NCBI GenBank assembly: GCA_947623455.1
Contig: OX392545.1
Span: 26,797,001-26,861,000 of the forward strand
Source of the DNA: Mimachlamys varia
Lineage: Eukaryota; Mollusca; Bivalvia; Pectinida; Pectinidae
Length of the DNA stretch: 64,000 nucleotides
Direction: 5' to 3'
Of the stretch, positions 32,380 through 45,600 are shown piece by piece (within the stretch, counting starts at the first letter, position 1; each line of letters begins with the position of its first letter). The notes beneath the pieces were generated by a model. That model was not told the DNA's origin. It was given only the letters and a program-made list of their open reading frames with translations, and searched no databases. The position numbers and the translations under genes were made by a program.

Positions 32380-35300
32380 ATATATACATATCTGTTCCAA
32401 ATATTACCATTTGAGAATATTTTACCTATTGATGATAATAAAATGTTAAAAACATAATTCCTTTTGAGCATTTTAAACTGACTATTCATAAGACGATCGT
32501 ATATTTCCCGTCTACGGTAGCAAATGGGTTGGGTTCCGACTACCTTAAGTTGCGTCATTGTTCTCTACAGAACCCCGTGCTATCTAGATGATAAACAAAA
32601 TAATGTACCACAGTCAGTCATATACCAATTCCCTATTTCTTCTACCGAGCATTCGAAAAAATAACTTGAAGAATATCAACTTTATGCTGTTCCACAATAT
32701 TACCTCAGAATGTCATATTGTCTATCGCTGGGTCCACAATGATATGTGGAAATACCAGGTTAAAAGGCAGACCGCTCTGTGAAAGCAGAACAATTTTGTT
32801 CCCCTACTGCTTTCAAACTTCGTTTTCTGTTTTTTTAAACCAAAGGATATGAAATGTTTAAGATCACAGTGGCAAGTTAATTAGAATCGATAACAACAGA
32901 CATTCAATTAAACCTGAATCCATGATTCAGAGAGAGGCACCGGGACAAGATTGACCATCTTCGGGATAGTCATTCATAAATTACCAACTGCTTTTTATTG
33001 AAAGAAAAACTAGCATTAATGAAAAGTGTATCAGGAACCAATAGCTACATTAGTATAACACTTGTTATAAGATTTTGTCGACCTTTAGTCAATCTAAAAA
33101 AACTATAATTACTTTACATGCCTTAATGTCTTATCGCTATCAGAAGGCTGCTGGTATATTTAATACGACATAATAAGCCATGGCCAAGTTTAATATTCAA
33201 ACTAACATTGTATTTTACCTTCACGTTTGTTTGATGTGTTTATGTTGCGTTTGTTTATGTCAACATTTTGTTGGCCCTTGTAAACCCTTCTGTATTGAAA
33301 GGTCGTTGGGCCTGTTATATTAACAGCGTAGCTCTCGGGAGCCGAAGTGTAGGAGTGAAGCCCTGCATGGTAACACATGTGTGCGTGAACAGTGTTGTTT
33401 CCCATTGGTACAAATTGCTTTCAATTGTATTTCGTCCAGAAGTAGCCTGGAAATGCGTCACAAAAATACGTCATACACTCGGCCTTTATCGGTTCTTTCC
33501 GGATGGTAAAAAACACCAGAAAGGTGTGTTTTAGGAGATTTTTTATTGTTAATACTTATCTCATTCTGAAAAAAAGGACTATCCTCTCATTCTGAATCTG
33601 TAAGTTACTCTTCCGGAACACCTGGTCTTATTCTCTTGTACTTTTGCAAGGGTCTCCAAGTTAATCTTTTTGTTCATGGAGTTTGTTCATATTTTGCCAC
33701 TGGTTTAATCGATTTTGAGTTTGGATTAAGATTTTGTTAACGCTTCAGTATTCTCTTATTGATTTTTCATTATCAATAATCATCAGTAAATATCAAAGAT
33801 CAACTGAAGTTACGATCATTTAAGACTTTGTCTTTTTCTTACTACCAATAGTATTAAAAATATACTAGTAAATATTTGGGATATAAATTTGCCTGGCATT
33901 ACATCCGTTGTAGTTAAGTCGCAGTAGGCGTTAAGCGTAAACACAAGTATCTAAATCTGTTATAAGTGCCTGAACACTTCAGACGTTGAAAGAAATTGAG
34001 ATTTGTATCTTTGTTGTCGCTATGACACGTTATCATAATATAAGGAAGACTAAAAATATACCAGTTAAATGAAAGCTTCTTGCGGATTCGTTACATCATT
34101 CGATCCTAAATGTAAACATCTGTAAATAATCAAGAATTCCCGGTGAATTCCTCTGAATATTATTCTTTACTATCAAATTTCTACCATACCCGTTATTAGA
34201 TTTGATGTAATAGTATAGCTAGGAGGGAAAAAAAAGTAAAATTCCCGTAGTGATGTAATGACAGGACTGTATGAATACTGACTGGATCCAAGTGCCTCTA
34301 TTACAATTAACAAAACAGCGGTATAATATCAATGGAAACAAAAACACTTGTATAATTTACTTAATTTGTGAATGAAAAGTAACATCAAATCATATCTTTC
34401 CTCTGTAAGAGTAACAATGAAACATAAATGAATATAAATATATTTAGGGAAATAAACATTTGATGTCATCAACGACATGTTTACAGTAAAGTGGATATTA
34501 CAGAACAGCTTCCCCCAATTTTACCGACATATTTCCAGGAAAAAAACACTACATTTCTATAAAAACTCGATTTGACAAATTTTCTCTGAATATTTATATT
34601 CATTAATACAATAATGTAATATATTGCAAAAACATGCATTTCACTTCAAACTAAATCTATGAATACTGACAATTGAATATAAAACCAGAATTGTAAAGCT
34701 ATATTAGTATAAGTGTTTATTACATTTTTACCAATTAAATATCAGAACATATCAGCTTGATCAACCCTATATCATCACTACTTATATCACCAATATTGAT
34801 GATATAATAAATCTTATCTGTTCACTAATTGTGATATAAGTTTCGGTCCGATAACATGGCGCACTATTGTGTAATATTTTTGCGTTATTCTAGAAACAAA
34901 TCACATAAAGTAAGGACATTTAAAACATTTATAGTATTTTGGAAATTAATAGATATCTTATGAATTTTATTACTATGTTTTTGTATTTTTAATATATTTT
35001 GAACAAAAAATAGAATTTCATGCTTTGGCATATTAATATTCTATAAGCCTTAGACACTCCGTCCTCCCGATCAGTTTTAACCGCAAATTTGATAAATAAA
35101 ATCAGACTTTTGGGAATTTCGAAAATGTAATAAAAAGAAAATTCAATGGTTTCCCAATAAATATCAAACATATTTCAGTCGTACGGCAGATTTTAGATAT
35201 ATTTTCACTCGTGCTACTTTTTATCTTGAATAGAAGCACCCCCGTCTCAAAAATGTTTCGTCTATCGAAATATTTGATTTTTTCACCTTCTACACTACCA

Positions 35301-35652
35301 TATACCACATAACTGAAAGAACGTTTTTGGTCTCTAATTATGAGAACTTTCTTTTCCAAGTGAGGTGGATGACGATACACATACATGATTGTGAGCTATC
35401 TTAGAGCATACTTTGTACACAATAAAAGCTAGGATGAAATATACCGAGGAAGATAAGTTCGGATAATTTAATATATATCTTTGTTGATTTCGCAGGAAAG
35501 ATTTTCGAACAGATTGTTGGCATTCCAATGGGAACTAGCTGTGTTCCACTTTTGGCTGACTTTTTTTGTTTTCATACGGGGCTAAAATTGTCGAGGGGCT
35601 TACGGGTAACAAAAAACGTGCCAAATCTTGTAATATAATGTTCAGGTATATC
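32380..35652 (-). repeat. Inverted-repeat arm L3 (-)
   Basis: Same content and orientation as L1: arm1 32380-33830 and a single-unit arm2 to 35652. It includes the repeat R insertion (33607-33762) and ends in the RT fragment. It separates A copy 3 from B copy 4. Confidence 0.85.
33607..33762 (-). repeat. Repeat R, partial, inserted in arm L3
   Basis: Orthologous to 8504-8658; absent from all (+) arms. Confidence 0.6.
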
Positions 35653-35660
35653 GACGATAG
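35478..35660 (+). pseudogene. Penelope-like RT fragment, copy of 10405-10600
   Basis: Same GIPMG and YIDD boxes as at 10405-10600, but one A is missing from the A-run near 35610, so GIPMG and YIDD fall in different frames here. It is more decayed than its counterpart. Confidence 0.65.
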
Positions 35661-35789
35661 GATGGGGAATCAGGGATGTTACTATCAAGAAAGGGAAAGT
35701 TACCGATAGCAAAATCGAAATAGTCACGTTGATCATACAGCTTGTTACTCGTGTTAAAAGTTGCCCGTGTTAGTCATAGTTTAAGTAAA

Positions 35790-36040
35790 GATCGAGGTAA
35801 GAAGCTGATGTAGGATGTGGGAGAGTGTGTTGTGTCTTTAATCCCAAGTTATGTAGGGTATATACGCTCGACTAAGTCAGTAAACTTCTTTTTGTTCATA
35901 GACAGCACATCGTCGATATACCTGAAAGTGAAATTGAAAGATTCGGCAAGGTTTTTGTTGCCCATCCAAAAGTTGGGTCCGGTTAGTTCCCATTCCATTG
36001 GAATGCCAGCAGTCTGTTGGAAAATGTTGGAAAATTAAAC
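35790..36040 (-). pseudogene. Penelope-like RT fragment (reverse), copy of 10715-10965
   Basis: Same internal deletion and RYIDDV box on the minus strand as the fragment near copy 2, so one insertion event was duplicated with the unit. Confidence 0.65.
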
Positions 36041-36222
36041 CACCTGAGTCAGATAAGGCGATGAATAATATGAATAGGGATTTTTGATTTAGTTTTGAAT
36101 CCATTCCTAGATAAACAAAATATATATCGTGTTTTCAACTACAGGATCTGATTCTCTGTGTTTTTCTGCTCCTGAAATTAGAATGTATAATGCTATAATA
36201 TTGCTGGTATGTTTCTCATGTT

Positions 36223-36549
36223 GATGGGCGGATTGATCGATGGGTTATCAATCCGGCCCTCCGTGTAGGCGGCCGAGGTTCGATCCCCGAAATCGTCATG
36301 CACATGGAATATTCAGAGAAGTGTTTTTCTCCTCCCACACAACTCGAACAACCCTGATGGAGTATAAAGTGGTCTGGGGTGGGTGTTGCAGTATCTGTGC
36401 TGTAGCATTCAAGTGAGATGGCACTATCAAAGATGCCGTTGGAAACACGATCCCAATACAAACAGACCGCCATTCATCCCCAGCACACACACTTATGGAA
36501 ATACTAGCCAGGTGGTATATGACAAGTAGTAAGCCCAAAGTATATTCTT
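36223..36549 (+). mobile_element. tRNA-derived SINE, 5' flank of copy 4
   Basis: Orthologous to 11149-11475. Confidence 0.6.
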
Positions 36550-36873
36550 GTACACAACGGCAATGGTACATTAATAATTAATGCATCTTCGGGTAAATTA
36601 TTTAGGTTGTTAAAACCGAATTTAAAGTCTTGTCTCTTCAATATTCTTTGTGATTAATAATAAACAATTAGTCTTTGTAATGGGACATAACTCAAAATGA
36701 ACCAAATAATTCAGAATTATTTTCAACATTTGATTCAGAGTGTGTTTTTCAATCTATAAATAACTTTTGTAGGAGTATCAACTTTCCATTAACTATAGGC
36801 ATAGTTTTTAGTCTATCACATATTACATTCATCAAATAGAATGGGTCATCTTATACGTTATTTATTTTTACAG
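36550..36873. other. B-type 5' flank with promoter/exon 1 deletion scar
   Basis: Matches copy 2 up to ATAGGC (36800) and then resumes at AGTTTTTAGTC (36803), which in copy 2 is inside intron 1 (12045). The ~318 bp holding TATA box, initiator, leader and exon 1 are missing, with two extra bases (AT) at the join. No replacement TATA box is obvious. Confidence 0.8.
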
Positions 36874-36877
36874 GTCC

Positions 36878-38322
36878 ATGAGTAAATGCCAAATTTCGTA
36901 CAAAATCCGCCAAATGGAGACGAAGGACTTGTCGGCCGTCAACAACATTCTGGAGAGTGAGAAATGGGTGATGGAGAAAGCGTACACACAATGCGCCTTT
37001 CAAACAGATCCCACAGGATTCTTTGTGGCGGAAAAAGATGACGGTGAAATAATAGGTAGGTTTAATCAATTGGTGGTTAAGTTTTCTCTCATTTTACAAG
37101 TGTATACTCCTATTCGAGATATTAATTATTATATTTTTGTAAATATGTGTTCTTCAATACAATGATATATTAAGCAGGAGACGCTTACTCTTCAAAACTT
37201 ATTCTCTTGTACTTTAACAAGGGTCTCCATGTAGATCTTTCCTTTTTTCGTACTTTGCCCTTAGTGTAATCGATTTTGAGTTCGGATTATGGTTTTGTTG
37301 GCGCTTCGGTATTCTCTATTTTCTAACAACAACCTTTGCTAAATTTTGATGCTGCTTAGGATAATACTAAATACAACATCCTTGCTGTTCTTTAGGAATT
37401 CCTTTTCGCATTTTACTTATTTCCTTATATACTCAATGAATCATGTGTACGCAACTGAATTATTTATGTTAGTATTTTCTATTTATCCTTACATTTATAA
37501 CGATTTATCTTTGAATATATAGTGCACGTAGAAGTATGTCAGTGGTATGTGTTTAAAAAAAAATAAAGGTTTCGTCTAAGCACTAAACTTTATTTCTATA
37601 TTTTAGGTTCACATGGATATCTCTCTCACACCAAAGACGTAGCTACCATGGGGCTATGGATGGTAAAGAAAGAATACAGAAATTCTAATGTTGGATTAAA
37701 ATTGTACGGGAAAATCCACCAGGCGATTGGAGATAAGAATTTAGGGACGTTCGTTTGGCCGTATTATCAGGAGAAGATCAAGGAAGATCATGGCGTAAAG
37801 CCAAACAAAGCTTACATGACATGGTACAATTACGGACACATAGACCCTAGGACATGTAAGAACAAGGGTGTTGAGGATTTTGATGTACTTCCTATAGGGC
37901 AGGTCAGTCTCTCGGACCTGCTTGCGTACGATACAGAGATACACAAAGTGGCCAGAGAGAAATACATGACGAATTGGATAAACCATGATAAGTCGAAGAC
38001 TTACGTGGCATTACGTGGCGGTAAGGTTTGTGGGTACGGGGTACTTCGGTCACAGGATTCTTACAACCAGATTGCTCCATTGTATGCAGATGACAAAAAT
38101 GTAGCAAAAGGTTTGTTTCGCAATCTGGCAAATGAAGTTCCTGCAGGGGAAAAGGTAGGATTTTCTAGTCCGTTTGAAAACTCTTCTGCTACAGAGTTTG
38201 CGGCTGTGAATAAAATGATGAAACCAGGGATACCGTTGGTTATGGTCTCCAAGAACGACCCTGTTGACGTAGATACAGACAAAGTGTTCGCAGTGTCGTC
38301 TAACTCATTCGGAACATGTTAA
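36878..38322 (+). CDS. GNAT-family acetyltransferase-like protein, copy 4 (type B, 5' truncated)
   Basis: Exon 2 (splice-acceptor start 36874, end 37055) and exon 3 (37607-38322) are intact and in frame, but promoter and exon 1 are deleted. An in-frame ATG at 36878 (MSKCQIS) could start a 297-aa protein without the mitochondrial presequence. Without a promoter it may be silent, or depend on an upstream exon. It alone has Ser in place of Tyr in MVYKND and Asn in place of Ser in LASEVP, consistent with relaxed constraint. Intron 2 (551 nt) holds the type B repeat R. It may be a pseudogene with an intact frame, or a cytosolic isoform gene. Confidence 0.6.
37174..37321 (-). repeat. Repeat R, partial, in intron 2 of copy 4
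   Basis: Orthologous to 12416-12562. Confidence 0.6.
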
Positions 38323-38486
38323 AGCAAAGATGAAGCCAATATTTCTTTGTTGTTACCTGTTTTGAAGCAACTGAACTATTTCACCGAAAACAGTATTTTC
38401 ACAATGAATTAATTATTAATGTGATAATGAAGTTTTATACAATAATTTATTTTGGGCGTTATTATACCTATTTCATTTTTACACTG

Positions 38487-38556
38487 TTTATTTATTTATT
38501 TATGGTTGTTTATTGTTACCACGGCAGTGAAAATATATGTATGTCTTTTTAATAAA
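38487..38556 (+). promoter_or_regulatory. AU-rich element and poly(A) signal, copy 4
   Basis: TTTATTTATTTATTTAT at 38487-38503; AATAAA at 38551-38556; still intact although the 5' end is lost. Confidence 0.55.
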
Positions 38557-38654
38557 TACATGAAATATATGATGATATACTTGAGTGTTTTTATGCATTC
38601 TATCTGTAAACAGCCTTACACACACACAAAACAGCTACAATTGCGTTGTATTAA

Positions 38655-38902
38655 AATAAATAAGAGAATACCGAAGCGTTAACAAAATCATAATCCAAAC
38701 TCAAAATCTATTAAACCAGGGGCAAAATAAGAACAAAGGAAACATTTACATGGAGACTCTTGTAAAAGTACAAGAGAATAAGACCAAGTGTTCCGGAAGA
38801 GTAAGCGTATTCTGCTTCATCGACGACACCCGCCATGTAAATCTTTGTCAAATCCATGTAAACATCAAGGTCTCAAAATGAGAACCTAGTATCATTGTCA
38901 AT
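38655..38902 (+). repeat. Repeat R, full copy after copy 4
   Basis: Orthologous to 13895-14142. Shares AAGGTCTCAAAATG with the copy after gene 6. Confidence 0.65.
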
Positions 38903-39657
38903 AATTTAGCTTTAATAAAGATATAATTATTGAACCCTAATATAAATTTTTCTTATATCAACAAATCAGGATTTCTTCTCTAAATTCCAGTGAAACGAAA
39001 ATCTACGGTATTTTATTGATAAAATTTGTATATGATAAAAACTATATTCGCTCAAACGATAATAAATCACTGCTTTTTCTTGGTAATAAAGTAGAAACTC
39101 GGAAGTTTATATCATTACATTGGACATCAAGATGATAATTATGCCATCTATAACATTGCATTTCATTGAGATTTTCAGAGCGGAAAATAATTCAAATAAA
39201 ACTGAAAATTCTCGTTCATCTCCTAGCTTGACTCACGTGTTTTGATACACAGCGAACATGTGTACTGCAAATTCCAGCATCTAAAAATAGTGCAATTTCT
39301 TATAAACTGATGACGTGAAATATTTACAGTCATTCACCGAACAACGATTAAGATATAATACCAAACAATGATGACTGTATTATGTGTTATATTCGCGGAG
39401 GTTAGTTTTGATCAGAAGCGAATAAATACCTTCACCAACAAGAAATAAACAATCACTTTTGTGAAGTCATTACAACAAATCACGCCGTAGGTGTCTATGC
39501 TTCTGCTGTGTTGACGATTATATGAATACTTTGACATCATTAGGATACAAAATATACAAATACCACTTTTGTCCTCCTAATTTAATGATAATGTGTTTTC
39601 AGACGTCTATATATTTATAAATCTGAATTTCTGTCCATGTGTGATAAATATAAACTT
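38903..39657. other. B-type downstream noncoding region, copy 4
   Basis: Contains the conserved block (39207-39430, CACGTG at 39234-39239). No gene. Confidence 0.5.
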
Positions 39658-39890
39658 TCTTTCATTTTACAACAATTATGAAACAAGTTATCCAACTTAT
39701 ATTAATCACTCTTGTTTGCCCTGATGCTAGCGCGCGAGGGGTTTTATCGTGGGAGGAAACCAGAGTACCTGGGGAAAACCCACGTAGTCGGGCAGATAAC
39801 CCCATACCTTTTCACGTCCGGTCGGGGAATCGAACCCCGGCTGCACTGGTGAAAGGCAAGTGCGCTATCCACTTCACCACCCGGCCACCC
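39658..39890 (-). mobile_element. tRNA-derived SINE (reverse), 3' flank of copy 4
   Basis: Orthologous to 14899-15131. Shares GCGCTATCCACTTCACC with the copy near gene 6, while those near genes 2 and 5 read GCGATATCCACTGCACC. Confidence 0.75.
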
Positions 39891-41109
39891 AAAAATGAAT
39901 TTCAGTCCACGTCAGATGTGTACAAGCACTTGATACATTAAGATACGTTTGTGTACGCTTTACGCAAACTACGACACAAAATAGCTAATGTGATGTCAGG
40001 CGAAGTCATTCATTCAATCTTTACATCTCAACGACTGTTAATATTAACTCTGCAACAACATGCTTAACGGCCATTTTATTAGGGCCAACAAATGGGCCTC
40101 AAAAACAAACAAAACAAAATCATCAAACAATTTGGAGGGTAAAGGTCAGTGTTAATTTGAACATTGAACGAGTCTATGATTCCATAAGTGATTTAAAAGA
40201 TCAACATCAATCAGATGGCTTAAAATGTGCCCAATTATGAACTGATTTTTTGTTTTCATACGAGGATGAATTTAAGGAAGAGCTAACCAGGACAGTTGAT
40301 GACGATTGTGTCACCATCCTATGATATATGCCTTCGAAGATTCCGATGCTTCTTTTCCATGTTTCTCATCGTATGTTCGCCATGAACAATTTACAGAAAA
40401 ATACTGTAAACGTTAACGAAATGTTGGTTTAATGTAAGAGTGTATTTAATGGAATGATTTTTTGTTTTTTTTTAATGTGCCAACATATCGCACTTGTGGA
40501 AGTCTAATACATCGCAGTTTGCTAAACACATCACGCCAATTATCATCTGCGGTTTAATATAATTTACATTCAAAACTTACAAATGTGAAAAGGGTTCAAT
40601 AAATGTAACAGCATGAAGTATACATACGCCGTGGGTAAGCCAATTTCCATTGTTGATGACATACAATCGTGACTCGAACTGGATAATCTCCATAGAGACG
40701 TCATTCTATTCTCATTCTCGTTAGTAAGAATTAAGTCTAAATTAACTGGAAATGAAAATATTCAGTAACCCACTCTGTTTGACAACATATCTATTGTTTT
40801 GAATCGCAGTGGGCGAGAAACGTAAGTACAAGTATCTAAAACTGTGTAAAGTGCCTGTATACCTCCTACTGGAGTAGATATTGGGATCCGTGATGTGAAC
40901 AGCACTATGTAACACAATACCAGGAAGTACTTTCTGTTAAACCATCCCGTAAAACTTGTTATCATGTTTTCTGACTTCATACAATAAAAATGGGATTAGA
41001 TAGATATCTAAATATCAAAAGTTGGTTGTTTAGTCTTTTTACAATAACACTTTGACACTGAATTTCTACGATACATTTTTAAATTTGATGAAAAATGAAA
41101 AGTGAAATA
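39891..41109. other. B-type 3' flank of copy 4, no gene
   Basis: Matches 15132-16346; nothing recognisable. Confidence 0.5.
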
Positions 41110-41436
41110 CAGCCGAACATTGTTATCTCGAACTCGAAAACCTTGTTCAATTCGAAGTATTTTGTCGGTCCCGACCAAGCTATAGAAATTTTGGATTCCC
41201 ATCTTTTGGCCCTTGGCATCACCGAAGAGTCCTAGGAGGATGAAACAGTTGTATGATGCAGTATAATTCATTTCTTTCGGGATACTATATCTATTAATAA
41301 ATTTAAAAGGTGTAGCATGTGCGTGTGTTACATGTACGTGATCTTTTACTAGCTTTTAAACTCACGTAACTGGAATACTCAGTTAACTCGAAGATTCTTC
41401 ACTGTCAATTAACTTCGAGATAACGGGGTTCGATTG
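41110..41436. mobile_element. 327-bp TA-flanked MITE
   Basis: Orthologous to 16347-16673, with the same ends and length. Confidence 0.7.
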
Positions 41437-41534
41437 TAGTGAGTAAAATAAACCTTAATGTAATTATTTCAAAATTTGATTTAATTTCTTTTCTTATTTA
41501 CGACAGAAAAAACATATAATGTGATTGCAATTAA

Positions 41535-41876
41535 AGGCCCAATAAACGTAACTTTCGACAAAACTTGACGCGAAAATCAAGCCTTATAACTTTTTATATT
41601 TATAAATTTTGTAAAGATTAACTGATATCAGTAATACCGGTTACCGGTACAGCAGCACTTGAAACTCGGTATTTGTAAACACGCGTCCATTTTGAATTGT
41701 CTTCTAACCACGGCTTGTTGTTGAAGTGGACCTCACCTGACATATTTTCAATTCTTTTGGATTTTTCTGTCAAGAGCACTGCGTTTAAGGCTTACTTTTG
41801 CATGGTTATCAACTGGATTTTTTTCAGAATTTTTCAGAATCACGAAAAACTTCCTGAAGTTACGTATATTGGGCCT
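41535..41876. mobile_element. 342-bp TTAA-type MITE
   Basis: Orthologous to 16772-17113; right flank GTAA. Confidence 0.65.
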
Positions 41877-42194
41877 GTAATATGCATAGATATTTAATAA
41901 AAATAGGTTATCATCAGGAAAAAGATGGACATGCTGTTTATGTGCAGGTATAACGAAGGTCTTATGTCTGCACTATAGGCAGGTTTTATGGTCGCCATAT
42001 TTGTCTCATTGAGAAATAATCTGTATTTAAGTGATATGATGTTGGACGTTGTTTAATATGTTCTTTCGTGTGCTTGCTTGTTGTGATTGACAATGGTAAC
42101 TCGATTCTAATTTTGAGTACTAGATGTTTATTTGGATATGACCAAGATTTACATGGCGGGTGTCGTCGATGAAGCAGAAGACGCTTACTATCAC
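41877..42194. other. B-type 3' flank with a repeat R fragment
   Basis: Nothing recognisable up to 42141; a repeat R fragment fills 42142-42194 on the minus strand. Confidence 0.45.
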
Positions 42195-42293
42195 CCCGCG
42201 TGCTGGTCTTTTGCTGTCAATGGATGGCGGTCTTCCTATTAAATTTAGCCATCCAATGACAGCAAAAGACCAGCACGCGGGTTGACGTCAACC
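42195..42293. repeat. 34-bp-stem hairpin plus CRE palindrome
   Basis: Hairpin 42195-42281, identical to 17432-17518; the TTGACGTCAA palindrome follows. Confidence 0.65.
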
Positions 42294-42659
42294 TAATGAA
42301 TATGTAACGAAAATGGCCCGCAGGCCGCCAAGAACTCTGAGACAAGGGATTTTAGCGTGTTTTTGGAGGAAATGGAGATTATTTCTGCGGAAGGAGGATA
42401 CATTTGACTTGCATTTAGGAGGTTTATAAAATAAAAATTATCCATCTTTCCAACGGTACCAAGCGTTTTTTCGTACCTCAACTAGAAATGTGATTTTTGA
42501 TGCAAGAAAGGTAGGTGGGGTCTATTTTTCTAGTTGGAAAGCTTTCCACCCTTTAGCTTTTATGACTCCTGAGGGAGCATTTTTATCGAAAATTGATCTT
42601 AACCCCCCAAATATAAATGTTACTCAAGGTACTGTAAAGTTAATTGTTTTTATTTTTAA
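42294..42659. other. B-type 3' flank next to arm L4, no gene
   Basis: Matches 17531-17900. Confidence 0.45.
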
Positions 42660-45600
42660 AATTTATACAGATATACCTGAAAAGGATATTATTAGATTTG
42701 GCAAGGTTTGTGTTACCCGTAAGCCCCTCGTCAATTTCAGCCTCGTATGAAAACAAAAGCAAGTCAGCCAAAAGTGGGACACAGCCAGTTCCCATTGGAA
42801 TGCCAACAATCTGTTGGAAAATCTATCCTCCGAACTCAACAAAGATATTGTCAACCAGGGATTAAATTATCCCTACTTTATCTTCCTCGGTATATTTCAT
42901 CATAACTTTTGTTGTATACAAAGTATGCTCTAAGATAGCTCACAATCATATATTTGTATCGTCATCCACCTTTCTTGGAAAAGAAAGTTCTCATAGTGAG
43001 AGACCAAAGTATGTTATATGGAAGTGTACAGGGCGAATAAATCAAATGTTTCGATAGACGAAACAGTTTTCATGGGGTCGCTCATATTGAAGATATAAAG
43101 TAGCACGAGTACAATTTATGTAAAATCTGCCATACGAGTGAAATATATTTGATATTCATTGGGAAACCATTGAATTTCCTTTTTATTACATTTTCGAAAT
43201 TACCAAAAATCTGATTTTATTTATTAAATTTGCGGTTACAACTGATCAGGACGGACTGTCTAAGGCTTATAGAATATTAATATGCCACAGGATGAAGTTC
43301 TATTTTTTGTTCAAAATATATTAAAGATACAAATCATATTAATGAAATTCATTACATATCTATTAATTTCCGAAAAACTAGAAATATTTTAACATTTCCT
43401 TACTTTATATGATTTGATTCTAGAATAACGAAAACATATTACACAATAGTGCGCCATGTATCGGACCGAAACTTAAATCATCACTAGTGATGATATAGGT
43501 TTTATCAAACTGATATGTTCTGATATTTCATTGGTAAAAATGTAATAAATTACATTATTGTATTAATGGATATAAATATTCAGAAAATATATGTCTAATC
43601 GAGTTATTAATAGAAATGTAGATTTTTTTCCTGGAAATATGTGAGTGATATTGGGGGAAGCTGTTCTGCAATATCCACTTTATTGTAAAAAAGTCGTTGA
43701 TGACATCAACTGTTTATTTCCCTAAATATATTTATATTCATTTATGTTTCATTGTTACTCTTACAGAGGAAATATATTCTTTGATTTCTGGTCTTACGTT
43801 TTCTAATAAACGATAAAATATTACTTTTCATTCACAAATTCAGTCAATTATATATATTTTTTTTTGTTTCCATTTCAACCACGTATGAAAACAAACACAA
43901 CACAGCCAGTTCCTATTGAATTGCCAACAATCTGTTGGAAAATCTATTCTCCGAACTCAACAAAGATATTGTCAACCAGGGATTAAATCATCCGTACTTT
44001 ATCTTCCTCGGTATATTTCATCATAGCTTTTGTTGTGTACAAAGTATGCTTTAAGATAGCTCACACTCATATATTTGTATCGTCATCCATCTCTCTTGGA
44101 AAAGAAAGTTCTCATAATGAGAGACCAAAAACGTTCTTTGAATTTGGTATGTTGTATGGTAGTGTACATGGTGGAAAAATCAAATGTTTCGATAGACGAA
44201 ACATTTCTCATTGGGGTGCTCCTATTCAAGATAAAAGTAGCACGAGTGCAATTTATATAAATCTGCCATACGAGTGAAATATATTTGATGTTTATTGGGA
44301 AACCATTGAGTTTCCTTTTTATTACATTTTCGAAATAACCAAAAATCTTATTTTATTTATTAAATTTGCGGTTAGAACTGATCGGGACGGAGTGTCTAAG
44401 GCTTATAGAATATTAATATGCCACAGGATGAAGTTCTATTTTTTGTTTAAAATATATTAAAGATACAAAAACATATTAATAAAATTCATTACATATCTTT
44501 TAATTTCAAAAATACTACAAATGTTTTAAAATCTCCTTACTTTATATGATTCGATTCTAGAATAACGAACACATATTACACAATAGTGCATCATGTTATC
44601 GGACCGAAACTTATATCATCACTTGTGATGATATAAACAGAAATGATATAGGTTTTATCAAACTGATATGTTCTGATATTTCATCGGTAAAAATGTAAAA
44701 AAATTGCATTATTATATTGATGGATATAAATATTCAAAGAATATATGTCTAATAGAGTTATTAATAGAATTTTTTTTCCTTGAAATATGTGGGTAAAATT
44801 GGGGGAAGCTGTTCTGTAATATCCACTTTACTGTAAACAAGTAGTTGATGACATCAACTGTTTATTTATGTTTCCTTGTTACACTTACAGAGGAAATATA
44901 TTCTTAAAAACGATACAATATTACTTTTCATTCACAAATTCAATAAATTATACAAATGTTTTTGTTTCCATTGATAATATACCGCTGTTTTGTTGATCGT
45001 AATAGAGGCACTTGGATCCAGTCAGTATTCATACAGTCCTGTCATTACATCACTATGGGAATTTTACTTCTTTTCCCTCTTAGCTTTACTATTGCATCAG
45101 ATCTAAAAACGTGTACGGCAGAAATTTGATAGTAAAGAATAATATTCAGAGGAATTCACTAGAAATTCTTGATAATTTACAGATATTTACATTTTGAATT
45201 GAATGATGTAACGAATCCGCAAGAAGCTTTCATATAACTGGTTAACAAATGTTTAGTCTTCCTTATATTATGATAACGTGTCATAGCGACAACAAAGATA
45301 AAAATCTCAATTCCTTTCCACGTCTGAAGTGTTAAGGCACTTATAACAGATTTAGATACTTGTGTTTTCGCTTTACGCCTACTGCGACTTAACTACAATG
45401 GATCTAATGTCAGGCAAAGTTATATACCCAGTATTTACTGGGATATTTCTAATACTATTGGTAGTAAGAAAAAAAGACCAAGCCTCAAAAGATCGTAGCT
45501 TAAGTAGATCTTTGATATTTACTGATGATAATTGATAATGAAACTTACAGATTCAGAATGAGAGGATAGGCCTATTTCTTCAGAATGAGATAAGTATTAA

